Origin: an uncultured Saprospiraceae bacterium
GTDB lineage: Bacteria > Bacteroidota > Bacteroidia > Chitinophagales > Saprospiraceae
Reading direction: 5' to 3'
Assembly (NCBI GenBank): GCA_938001865.1
Contig: CALLAW010000093.1
Location: 1 to 32,207 of the forward strand
Length of the DNA: 32,207 nt
Below the pieces are notes generated by a model. It saw only the letters and a program-made list of their open reading frames with translations. It had not been told where the DNA came from and did not search any database. This document shows, piece by piece, positions 8,314-15,733 of the stretch. How positions within the stretch are numbered: position 1 is the first letter of the stretch; each line of letters starts with the position of its first letter. The position numbers were made by a program, and so were the translations under genes.

Positions 8314-9189
8314 CTACGCCATTTTTTTACCACTTAAGCAATCTCTGAGACACTCTTGCCATGTTCTTATTGATTGATCGAAAGTGGTACGATATTTCTC
8401 AGTAGAAAGGACACTCCACTGAGGTCTGGGTGCTGGGGCTCCAAACTGCTCTGTAGTGATATCTGTCACGATGCAATCAATGTTAGCGATTGCAAAGATC
8501 TCTTTGGCAAATTGTGACCAAGTGGTAACCCCAAGATTGGCAAAGTTGTATATCCCATAGAGATCATCCCTATTCTTTGATGTCTCTAGTGTATCTATGA
8601 TTGTGATAAGTGCATTGGCGATATCTGGAGCATATGTCGGTGCTCCATACTGATCACCGACGATAGTCAGAGACTCTCTGGCAGTACCAAGACGGAGCAT
8701 AGTATTGACGAAGTTGTGCCCTTCTTGATCATATACCCACGAGGTCCTGAGTATGATATGTTGAGGTAACTGACTGATGATTGCTTTCTCTCCATCATGC
8801 TTTGACTTAGCGTAAATGCCTTGCGGAGTACAGACAGTAGTCTCTTTGATCGGCTGCTGAGTGTTACAGTGGTACACATAGTCGCTAGAGACATAGAGTA
8901 GAGTAGTGTGATGCTTCTGACACAAGGCGGCAATATGACTCGTAGACAGTGTGTTGACTGCGTAGGCATTATCCTTATCCTCTTCGGCCTTGTCCACTGC
9001 TGTATACGCTGCTACTTGGATGAAGTAATCAGGTTGATGTTGCTCAAAGAGTTGAGTGATAGAGTCTAGATCTAGTAGATTGCACTCGCTTGACGAGATT
9101 CCTATCCACTCTTGACTTGATTGAGTCGAAGAGTTAGAGATGGCTCTGCCTACTTGACCAGTAGTACCATTGTAGAGTATTTTGACCAT
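8314..9189 (-). CDS. rfbD: dTDP-4-dehydrorhamnose reductase
   Basis: NADPH-dependent reductase for the last step of dTDP-L-rhamnose synthesis, feeding cell-surface glycans. The protein (291 residues) starts MVKILYNGTTGQVG with the Rossmann nucleotide-binding motif GTTGQVG (8-14). It has the short-chain dehydrogenase strand SSDYVY (101-106) and the catalytic pair Y126-x3-K130 (YAKSK). The C-terminal PAPRPQWSVLSTEKYR block is typical of RmlD/RfbD. Its partner epimerase RfbC is just upstream at 9373-9921, separated by 183 bp that may hold a separate promoter or terminator. The first two pathway enzymes (RfbA, RfbB) are not in the window. Confidence 0.92.
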   Translation of the reverse strand: MVKILYNGTTGQVGRAISNSSTQSSQEWIGISSSECNLLDLDSITQLFEQHQPDYFIQVAAYTAVDKAEEDKDNAYAVNTLSTSHIAALCQKHHTTLLYVSSDYVYHCNTQQPIKETTVCTPQGIYAKSKHDGEKAIISQLPQHIILRTSWVYDQEGHNFVNTMLRLGTARESLTIVGDQYGAPTYAPDIANALITIIDTLETSKNRDDLYGIYNFANLGVTTWSQFAKEIFAIANIDCIVTDITTEQFGAPAPRPQWSVLSTEKYRTTFDQSIRTWQECLRDCLSGKKMA

Positions 9190-9317
9190 GTGTAGAGTAT
9201 TTTTTTATCTGTTTGAGCTCCTCTATTGATAAGTATTGATGCCCTTAAAAGTATCTAGACTTCATGATTCAATGTAACTATTCCAACCTTTTAACACTCA
9301 GTAATTATACCAATGAA

Positions 9318-9356
9318 GAGTGAGGTAATCACTGTATATTTAGTGATCTGCCACTC
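9318..9356 (-). terminator. Stem-loop between rfbC and rfbD
   Basis: A nested inverted repeat lies just past the rfbC stop. The outer stem is GAGTG/CACTC (9318-9322 with 9352-9356) and the inner stem is ATCACT/AGTGAT (9328-9333 with 9342-9347), around an 8-nt AT-rich loop. There is no T-run after it in the transcription direction, so it may be a processing or attenuation structure rather than an intrinsic terminator. Confidence 0.3.
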
Positions 9357-9372
9357 AGAGGTAAATGTGAGG

Positions 9373-9921
9373 TTATTCAAAGATAAAATGTTCGCCCCAT
9401 ATTGGCTGGTTCTTGTCTTTGTCAGAGAGCAAGAGATCACTTGATTTAATCCCCCAGTCTAAGGCCAAAGTCTTATCAAGTGCATGGATGCCACCATCAT
9501 GCTCCTTAGAGTAATAGTTGTCACACTTATAAGAGAATATTGCTGTGTCACTGAGTACAATAAATCCATGTGCAAACCCTCTTGGTACGTAGAAGAGTTT
9601 TTTGTTTTCGGCAGAGAGTTCTACGCCTATTGATTGACCATAGGTGGGTTCTGATTGGCGTAGATCTACGATGATATCTAGTACGGTTCCTTGGACTACT
9701 CTTACTAGTTTGGCCTGGGTGTATGGTGGTCGTTGGAAGTGTAATCCTCTGAGTACCCCTCTTGAGGACTTAGATTCATTATCTTGGACGAATGGTCTAT
9801 CAGGTACGATGCCTTTCCATGATTCACTATTGAATGTTTCTAGGAAGTAGCCTCTTTCGTCTCCATAGACATCGGGAGTGATAATCGCTACGTCTTTAAA
9901 TTTTGTCGTTTCGACTTGCAT
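9373..9921 (-). CDS. rfbC: dTDP-4-dehydrorhamnose 3,5-epimerase
   Basis: A 182-residue cupin-fold epimerase acting on dTDP-4-keto-6-deoxyglucose in dTDP-L-rhamnose synthesis. Family features are all present: the N-terminal block FKDVAIITPDVYGDERGYFLETFN, the LRGLHFQRPP motif with catalytic His61, K71, the strand VQGTVLDIIVDLR, and YKCDNYYSKEHDGG containing the probable catalytic Tyr131. Full length is normal for RmlC/RfbC. It lies 61 bp downstream of der and upstream of rfbD on the same strand, so it may be co-transcribed with either. Confidence 0.95.
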   Translation of the reverse strand: MQVETTKFKDVAIITPDVYGDERGYFLETFNSESWKGIVPDRPFVQDNESKSSRGVLRGLHFQRPPYTQAKLVRVVQGTVLDIIVDLRQSEPTYGQSIGVELSAENKKLFYVPRGFAHGFIVLSDTAIFSYKCDNYYSKEHDGGIHALDKTLALDWGIKSSDLLLSDKDKNQPIWGEHFIFE

Positions 9922-9982
9922 GTTTGTACGGGTGTGATGTTAGGTGTATTAGGGTTTGATTCAGATCGAGTGAGATGCTATC

Positions 9983-11290
9983 TTATTTGTTTCTAAAGTA
10001 GAGTGTAAGTGGTACGCCATGGAAGTCATACTGCTCTCTAAGTTGATTCTCTAGATAGTTTCGATATGACTCTTTGATAAATTGGGGATGATTGCAGAAG
10101 AACACGAAGCAGGGGTATGCCAAGTCTAACTGTGTGACATACTTGATCTTGATATATTTGCCTCTATAAGCTGGAGGTGGATTCTTGATCATTGCCTCTT
10201 GCAAGAGTTCATTGAGCTTAGATGTGCTGATTCGTCTTGATCGATTTTTGTGGACATCCATAGCGACATCGATTGCCTTGAATATTCTGGTTTTTTCCAA
10301 AGCACTTACATAGATGATTGGTAAGTCTACAAATGGAGCAATCCTTCGATGTATTTTTGCTGTATATTCTTTTGCAGTATTGGTCTCTTTGTCTTCGATA
10401 GCATCCCACTTATTGACTAAGATTATGAGACCTTTTTTTCTTTTTTGCGCTAAGCTAAAAATGTTCAAATCTTGTGCTTCGATACCTGTAGTCGCATCGA
10501 TCATGAGTAGACAGATATCGGCTTCCTCTAGAGCTCTGATGGCTCTCATTACAGAGTAAAATTCGATATTTTCATGGACTCTTGCCTTTCTCCTGATCCC
10601 AGCAGTATCTATTAAGAGAAATTTTTTGCCAAATTTATCATACTTGGTATGAATAGAATCTCTAGTTGTCCCTGCAATGTCGGTAACGATATTTCTCTCC
10701 TCACCGAGTAGAGCATTAGTCAGAGAGGACTTACCTACATTTGGCTGACCGATAATTGCGATTTTGGGGATTTCTTCTTTTTCACCATCGTCATCATCTG
10801 GCATGAGTTCTGCAGCTGCATCTAAGATCTCACCTGTCCCTGTCCCTGTCATTGATGAGAGGAAAAAAGTATTTTCAAATCCTAGGCTCCAAAATTCATT
10901 AGCCATCAACTGTCTAGTCGAGCTATCCACTTTATTTACGATTAAGAAGATATGTTTTTTTGATTTACGGAGGATGTTAGCGATCTCCTCATCAAGGTCA
11001 GTAATCCCCGTCATGACGTCAACCATGAAGAGGATAATATCGGCCTCTTCCATTGCGAGTACAGCTTGCTCTCTGATTGCGGATTCAAATACATCATCAG
11101 AGTTCTTGACATAACCACCGGTGTCTATTACTGTGAAGTGTTTGCCATTCCAATGAGAGAAGTCATAGATCCGATCCCGAGTCACTCCACTGACATCTTC
11201 TATGATGGCCTTCCGCTCACCAATGAGCCTGTTGAATAGAGTAGATTTTCCCACATTCGGCCTACCCACTATTGCTACTACTTGTCCCAT
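9983..11290 (-). CDS. der: Ribosome-biogenesis GTPase Der (EngA)
   Basis: Essential GTPase needed for 50S ribosomal subunit assembly. The 435-residue protein has two tandem G domains, the unique hallmark of Der. The first P-loop is GRPNVGKST (9-17), with switch-II DTGG and NKVD. The second P-loop is GQPNVGKSS (181-189), with DTAG and NKWD. The C-terminal KH-like domain carries KIKYVTQLDLAYPCFVFFCN and ends in LYFRNK, close to the usual C-terminus. It lies 36 bp downstream of era, so the two ribosome-assembly GTPases are probably co-expressed. Confidence 0.97.
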   Translation of the reverse strand: MGQVVAIVGRPNVGKSTLFNRLIGERKAIIEDVSGVTRDRIYDFSHWNGKHFTVIDTGGYVKNSDDVFESAIREQAVLAMEEADIILFMVDVMTGITDLDEEIANILRKSKKHIFLIVNKVDSSTRQLMANEFWSLGFENTFFLSSMTGTGTGEILDAAAELMPDDDDGEKEEIPKIAIIGQPNVGKSSLTNALLGEERNIVTDIAGTTRDSIHTKYDKFGKKFLLIDTAGIRRKARVHENIEFYSVMRAIRALEEADICLLMIDATTGIEAQDLNIFSLAQKRKKGLIILVNKWDAIEDKETNTAKEYTAKIHRRIAPFVDLPIIYVSALEKTRIFKAIDVAMDVHKNRSRRISTSKLNELLQEAMIKNPPPAYRGKYIKIKYVTQLDLAYPCFVFFCNHPQFIKESYRNYLENQLREQYDFHGVPLTLYFRNK

Positions 11291-11326
11291 TCTTTTGGTT
11301 TAATTATTGACTTGATTTATGGAGAT

Positions 11327-12241
11327 TTACTGCAAATATCCAAAAGATTTAAGCAGTGAGTCGTTATCTCTCCACTTTTCTTTGATTTTGACGTGTAGTT
11401 CTAGGTAGATTTTATTGCCGAGATAATCTTCTATGGCTTGTCTTGAGTCTATGCCGAGTTGTTTGATTGCACTTCCATTCTTGCCAAGTAAGATACCTTT
11501 CTGACTTCGTCTCATGCAGAATATTGTCGCATAGATATGGACAAATGGTTTGCCATGTTTTTCACTTTCTTTGAAGTCAGTGACGGCTACTTCTGTGGAG
11601 TATGGGATCTCTTGATGATAGAGTGTAAAGATATTCTCCCTGATCAATTCACTGATGAAGAATCTTTCGGGTCTGTTGCTGAGTTGATCCTTGGGATAGT
11701 ATGCTGGACCTAACTCAAGATTGTTAACGATGAGTTCTTTGAGTGTATCTATGCCTGATTGGTTCAATGCTGATGTGCCAACAATCTGTGTCCAATCGTG
11801 GAGTTTTTTGTATTCAACTATTTGCTCTTGATAGACATCTTCACTGACTAAGTCTACCTTGTTGAGTACGAGGATAACTGGTATTTGGATATTTTGCAGT
11901 TTGTTGTCAATTACCTCTTGGGGAAATTCTGGATTGGACAAGTCAACTACCACTAATAGGATATCAGAGTCTTCAAACACAGAGAATGCTGCATCATTCA
12001 TGGCTTTCTGCATCTTGTAACTCTCTTCTCTGATGATCCCGGGAGTATCAGAGAATACGACTTGATAATCATCGGTATTCATAATGCCAAATATTCGATG
12101 TCTTGTGGTCTGAGGCTTATGACTTACGATTACCATCTTGTCGCCGAGTAAGGCATTGAGCAGACTAGACTTACCCACATTGGGAAGACCTATGATGTTG
12201 ACGAAACCTGACTTGTGATTTTCACTGATATTGTCTTCCAT
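11327..12241 (-). CDS. era: GTPase Era
   Basis: Ribosome-associated GTPase that binds 16S rRNA near its 3' end and helps 30S maturation. The 304-residue protein has a P-loop GLPNVGKS (18-25), an effector region HKPQTTRHRIFGI, DTPG, NKVD and a C-terminal KH domain (about 215-300) with RSQKGILLGKNGSAIKQLG supplying the GxxG-type RNA-binding loop. The N-terminus carries about ten extra polar residues before the G domain, as seen in other Bacteroidota. The downstream neighbour is der (36 bp). The upstream neighbour is a conserved hypothetical gene (25 bp). Confidence 0.97.
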   Translation of the reverse strand: MEDNISENHKSGFVNIIGLPNVGKSSLLNALLGDKMVIVSHKPQTTRHRIFGIMNTDDYQVVFSDTPGIIREESYKMQKAMNDAAFSVFEDSDILLVVVDLSNPEFPQEVIDNKLQNIQIPVILVLNKVDLVSEDVYQEQIVEYKKLHDWTQIVGTSALNQSGIDTLKELIVNNLELGPAYYPKDQLSNRPERFFISELIRENIFTLYHQEIPYSTEVAVTDFKESEKHGKPFVHIYATIFCMRRSQKGILLGKNGSAIKQLGIDSRQAIEDYLGNKIYLELHVKIKEKWRDNDSLLKSFGYLQ

Positions 12242-12266
12242 TGAGATTGATTAAGTATTGATCGGT

Positions 12267-12851
12267 TTAATAGTCAAGTTGCTTGACAGTGTTGTTTAGT
12301 ATTTCCATGACTTTGGCCACGACCTGAGGAGGCAAGTAGCGTTGCCAATCTATATCATCTAGTTCTCCACCGAAGTTGACATAATATTGGAGTTGTGCTC
12401 TTTCCATCTCTTGTGTGACATGCAGCAAAGTATTGACAAAGCAGATCATGCCATTGTCTTCTTTGATGTCATCCCACCACTCTTCATAGTAACTATTGTC
12501 GTCCCCATGATAGTTCAATACATTGTCACAAAGGATGATATATTTTGTAATTGAGTTATCGATTAATGGATTGATCAAGTTTGTCTTCAAGAGCATGATA
12601 TCATTATATAAGATATCATTCCACTCTCCGATAAGCTCTATAAATGCGATTCCACTCGAGTAATCAGCAATCAGTACTTTGGCGTACAGTGTCTGAGATC
12701 CGAATGAGTCCCACTGTGGATGGACATAATAGTTATAGACTTTATTGGTAAATTTGAACTCATCGTAAACCTTATTATAGTACGGCGACAACTTATCTTC
12801 TGAGGCGATATAATAGCGTCGCCACTTGTAATATGGTTCTAAGTCATGCAT
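12267..12851 (-). CDS. Conserved hypothetical protein of Bacteroidota
   Basis: A 194-residue acidic, Tyr/Trp-rich soluble protein with no signal peptide, membrane segment or motif that I can tie to a reaction. It starts MHDLEPYYKWRRYY and contains NYYVHPQWDSFGS, a central β-rich part (TLYAKVLIADYSSGIAFIEL) with FIELIGEWND, and SYYEEWWDD. I recall similar sequences as conserved hypothetical proteins in other Bacteroidota, but give it no function. It sits between rocD and era with gaps of 27 and 25 bp and is probably in the same transcript, so a housekeeping role is plausible by context only. Confidence 0.8.
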   Translation of the reverse strand: MHDLEPYYKWRRYYIASEDKLSPYYNKVYDEFKFTNKVYNYYVHPQWDSFGSQTLYAKVLIADYSSGIAFIELIGEWNDILYNDIMLLKTNLINPLIDNSITKYIILCDNVLNYHGDDNSYYEEWWDDIKEDNGMICFVNTLLHVTQEMERAQLQYYVNFGGELDDIDWQRYLPPQVVAKVMEILNNTVKQLDY

Positions 12852-12878
12852 CTAACAATGGATATCAAGGGATGTGTT

Positions 12879-14153
12879 TTAGGCAAATTCTTTGATTGTC
12901 TTCTCGATGATATCACAACAAGCATGGAGCTGTTCTTCTGTCATCACTAATGGTGGTGCAAATCTGATGATATTGCCATGTGTAGGCTTGGCTAGGAGTC
13001 CATTATCTCGGAGTTTCATACAGATATTCCATGCAGTCTTACTCTCAGGCGAGTCATTAATCACAATGGCATTGAGCAGTCCTTTGCCTCTGACAAGGGT
13101 TACTAGGTCACTAGAGTCAACGAGAGCTTGCATCCGTTGTCTGAAGATGATTCCAAGTTTGTCTGCATTAAGGGCTAGTTTCTCATCTCTAACCACCTGG
13201 AGTGCTGCGATAGCGACTGCACAAGCGATAGGGTTGCCACCAAATGTAGATCCGTGCTCTCCTGGCTTGATACAAAGCATGATGTCATCGTCAGCGAGTA
13301 CTGCTGAAACAGGGAATACGCCTCCACTCAATGCTTTACCAAGGATCAATATATCTGGTCTGACTTCTGGCTTACGTTCGCAGAGACCTGTACAATCACA
13401 ATTGCCACAAGTAGCTAAGAGCTTACCAGTCCGAGCAATGCCTGTCTGTACTTCATCTGCAATAAAGAGTGCATTGTACTTCTCGCAGAGAGCTTTTGCT
13501 GACGGGAGGTATTCTGCATCAGGTACGACTACACCTGCTTCTCCTTGGATAGGCTCGACGATGAATCCTGCTACATTACTCTGCTGCAGAGCTGCCTCTA
13601 ACGCATTGAGATCATTATATGGAATCACTTCGTATCCAGGCATGTAAGGACCAAATCCACCTCTACTATCTGGATCGGTAGATCCGGAGATCACAGCTAG
13701 TGTTCTTCCGTGGAAGTTTTGGCTAGCGAAGATAATTTTTGCTTTATTTTCCTCTACTCCTTTCACAGTATAAGCCCACTTTCTTGCGAGTTTTAGTGCT
13801 GTTTCTACAGCTTCTACTCCTGTATTGATGGGGAGGACCTTGTCGTATGCCATCATATCTGTGATGTACTTCTCATACTTGCCAAGCATATCATTGTAGA
13901 ATGCTCTAGAGGTAAGGGTGAGAGTCTGAGCTTGTGACTGCATCGCCTCCAAGATAGCTGGGTGACAGTGACCTTGATTGACTGCGGAGTAGGCACTGAG
14001 GAAGTCAAAGTACTTTTTGCCTTCAACGTCCCAGACATAGACGCCTTCTCCTTTGCTAAGTACTACAGGGAGTGGATGATAATTATGAGCTCCATATTTA
14101 TCTTCCATTTCCATTAAGGATTGAGAGCTATGTATCGTATTTTGATTATCCAT
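12879..14153 (-). CDS. rocD: Ornithine aminotransferase with a four-cysteine insertion
   Basis: A PLP-dependent class III aminotransferase that converts ornithine and 2-oxoglutarate to glutamate semialdehyde and glutamate. The 424-residue sequence carries [17 protein letters not shown] (110-126), [33 protein letters not shown] with the cofactor-binding Asp233, and [10 protein letters not shown] with the PLP lysine K273. These blocks match ornithine rather than acetylornithine enzymes ([13 protein letters not shown] near 53-65). Between ARTGKLLA and RPDILILGK the protein has an extra segment with C249, C252, C254 and C258 (CxxCxCxxxC spacing), which resembles a metal site or disulphide knot and is not part of the typical enzyme. 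The gene lies 48 bp downstream of coaE. Confidence 0.93.
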   Translation of the reverse strand: MDNQNTIHSSQSLMEMEDKYGAHNYHPLPVVLSKGEGVYVWDVEGKKYFDFLSAYSAVNQGHCHPAILEAMQSQAQTLTLTSRAFYNDMLGKYEKYITDMMAYDKVLPINTGVEAVETALKLARKWAYTVKGVEENKAKIIFASQNFHGRTLAVISGSTDPDSRGGFGPYMPGYEVIPYNDLNALEAALQQSNVAGFIVEPIQGEAGVVVPDAEYLPSAKALCEKYNALFIADEVQTGIARTGKLLATCGNCDCTGLCERKPEVRPDILILGKALSGGVFPVSAVLADDDIMLCIKPGEHGSTFGGNPIACAVAIAALQVVRDEKLALNADKLGIIFRQRMQALVDSSDLVTLVRGKGLLNAIVINDSPESKTAWNICMKLRDNGLLAKPTHGNIIRFAPPLVMTEEQLHACCDIIEKTIKEFA

Positions 14154-14201
14154 AAAGTGAGGTGTCCTGTGATATAAGTTGTTATGAGTCCAAATTTACA
14201 A

Positions 14202-14795
14202 TTATTCTTTTGATGAATGTAGACTTTGAAGCTTGTGATAGATATTAATTACTTGAGGGATGACTTGTGATTTTCCATCATTGACAATGATATAATCTGA
14301 GAGTTTACTTTTTTGTTCATCAGAGAGTTGATTTGACATTCTATCCAGGATCTTTTCTTTTGTAGTGTTATCTCTGAGTTGAACTCTTTGGATACGGATA
14401 TCTTGAGGGGCTGTAACTAAGATGGTAAGATCAAAATTGTCATGCTGTTGTGTCTCAAAGAGAATAGCAGACTCTTGGATTACGATCGGACTATCTTGTT
14501 GATTGACCCAATGCTTATAATGTGATCTGACTTGTGGATGGAAGATGGCATTGATCTCTTGTAAGAGTTGCTTATCATTGAATATCTTCTCGCTGATATA
14601 CTTCTTGTTGATCTTTTGATTGTGATAAGCCTGACTTCCAAGTAAAGCGATTACTTGAGATTTTATTTCAGGATTGTAATAGAGGAGTTTGGCTTCTCTA
14701 TCTGAATAATAAATAGGTACTCCTAAAGTGCTAAATAGCTTAGCAATAAGGGTTTTTCCACTTCCAATACCACCTGTTAGTCCAATATTTAGCAT
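14202..14795 (-). CDS. coaE: Dephospho-CoA kinase
   Basis: Phosphorylates dephospho-CoA at the ribose 3'-OH, the last step of coenzyme A synthesis. The 197-residue P-loop kinase begins MLNIGLTGGIGSGKT (P-loop at 8-15). It contains a DREAKLLYY segment, PIVIQESAILFET (typical 'vPLLFE' position), RIQRVQLRDNTTKEKILDRMSNQ (lid region) and SDYIIVNDG, all in the expected order. It appears to be the first gene of the long minus-strand run, because the next gene upstream is 218 bp away. Confidence 0.92.
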   Translation of the reverse strand: MLNIGLTGGIGSGKTLIAKLFSTLGVPIYYSDREAKLLYYNPEIKSQVIALLGSQAYHNQKINKKYISEKIFNDKQLLQEINAIFHPQVRSHYKHWVNQQDSPIVIQESAILFETQQHDNFDLTILVTAPQDIRIQRVQLRDNTTKEKILDRMSNQLSDEQKSKLSDYIIVNDGKSQVIPQVINIYHKLQSLHSSKE

Positions 14796-14917
14796 TGTAA
14801 TCTAAAGTTTAATTTTTTTAACACATATTGGAGTCGTAATTATATTCTGAAAGTAAGTATTTTATACATTATGATAATTTGTTATTTGGAAATAGAGTCA
14901 ATAATGTCAACATTATA

Positions 14918-14949
14918 TTGTTTCAATTGAAGAATGAATATTACATTTG
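14918..14949 (+). promoter_or_regulatory. Near-consensus Bacteroidota promoter driving a short plus-strand unit
   Basis: TTG at 14918-14920, 21 bp of spacer, then TACATTTG at 14942-14949: an exact match to TTG-(19-21)-TAnnTTTG. It points away from coaE into a gap with no plus-strand gene, and a strong terminator lies only 28 bp downstream. Confidence 0.6.
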
Positions 14950-14955
14950 CATTGG

Positions 14956-15003
14956 AAGTTGTTCTATAATGATTGGCCCTGCCGCTCGGCGGGGTTTTTT
15001 TTT
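14956..15003 (+). ncRNA. Candidate ~50-nt small RNA (promoter-terminator unit)
   Basis: The predicted transcript starts about 6-7 bp after the -7 box and ends at the T-run, so it would be about 48 nt. Roughly the first 20 nt are an unstructured A/U-rich 5' end and the rest is the terminator hairpin. It overlaps no annotated plus-strand gene. A 21-codon frame beginning at 14969 runs through the terminator into the rluA 3' end and is unlikely to be translated. The start point is estimated from the promoter, not observed. Function unknown. Confidence 0.35.
14977..15003 (+). terminator. Strong intrinsic terminator, plus orientation
   Basis: CCCTGCC pairs with GGCGGGG (one G-T pair) around a 4-nt loop and is followed directly by nine T residues (14995-15003). 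It is the clearest intrinsic terminator in the window and is oriented for plus-strand transcription. Confidence 0.8.
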
Positions 15004-15013
15004 ACCCCAATAT

Positions 15014-15733
15014 TTAGCTAAGATTCTTCTTTAATTGATTAATGAGTGCCCGCATATCTTTGTGGAGTTCGGCTCTGATTACTGTATTCTTTTTTGTGAA
15101 CGGATGGATGAATTGAAGCGTATCCGCGTGGAGTGTAAGTCTAGAGATAAGTGGTCTCTCTTCGGCCTCTTTTTTGTTATATTTTTTTTTCTTGAACTGA
15201 GAGAGGTAGATTGCCTCCGTATGCCCATAGAATCTGTCTACGGCGAGAGGTAGACCTATGTGAGCTAAGTGGACTCTGATCTGATGTGTACGTCCTGATT
15301 TAATCTTACAACTTACGATAGAGTAGTGATCATAAGTTTCTATTACTTCGTAGTCAGTGAGAGACTGTTTTGCTTTCTTGTCTTTGTGATTGACGTAAGT
15401 TTTTCCGCCATCATAGATAAGTGGGAGATCGATAGTTCCAGATTGTTGATTGATCAGTCCGTCTACGATAGCGAGATACTCTTTGGTCACTTCATTGTTG
15501 ATCTGCATCTCTGTAAATGTCCTCTGTACATCCGCATGCTTTCCAAATGCGATTACACCAGATGTCTCAAGATCAAGCCTATGTAATACGAAGATTTCGC
15601 CATATTTTTTTCGGAATATTGACTTGAGAGAGGGTAGATCTGACCGATATCTATCTGGTGTAGAGAGTAGGTTGGCAGGTTTATTGGCAATGACAAAGTG
15701 GTCATCTTCGAAGAGAATTTGGATGTTTTTCAT
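15014..15733 (-). CDS. RluA-family pseudouridine synthase (short form)
   Basis: A 239-residue pseudouridine synthase without an N-terminal S4 domain. It starts with the core strand IQILFEDDHFVIANKPANLLSTPD, then HRLDLETSG with catalytic Asp54, and later SGRTHQIRVHLAHIGLPLAVDRFYG. The short length and SDLPSLK segment resemble small RluA/TruC-type tRNA or rRNA enzymes. The target uridine is unknown. Its ATG overlaps the stop of the RibF-glycosyltransferase gene by 4 bp (ATGA), so it is translationally coupled to that gene. The paralogue at 3523-4413 is only distantly similar. Confidence 0.88.
   Translation of the reverse strand: MKNIQILFEDDHFVIANKPANLLSTPDRYRSDLPSLKSIFRKKYGEIFVLHRLDLETSGVIAFGKHADVQRTFTEMQINNEVTKEYLAIVDGLINQQSGTIDLPLIYDGGKTYVNHKDKKAKQSLTDYEVIETYDHYSIVSCKIKSGRTHQIRVHLAHIGLPLAVDRFYGHTEAIYLSQFKKKKYNKKEAEERPLISRLTLHADTLQFIHPFTKKNTVIRAELHKDMRALINQLKKNLS

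Noticed and set aside
8314-9921. A complete rhamnose/O-antigen biosynthesis locus
   Set aside because: Only rfbC and rfbD are present. rfbA, rfbB, a flippase and a polymerase are absent, and the sole glycosyltransferase is fused to RibF some 6 kb away.
12892-13647. 251-residue plus-strand open frame opposite rocD
   Set aside because: It is a shadow of the ornithine aminotransferase gene, which has all catalytic residues on the minus strand. The shadow product has no recognisable domain.
14969-15034. 21-codon ORF inside the candidate small RNA
   Set aside because: It passes through the terminator hairpin and T-run and into the 3' end of rluA, so it would rarely be transcribed in full.
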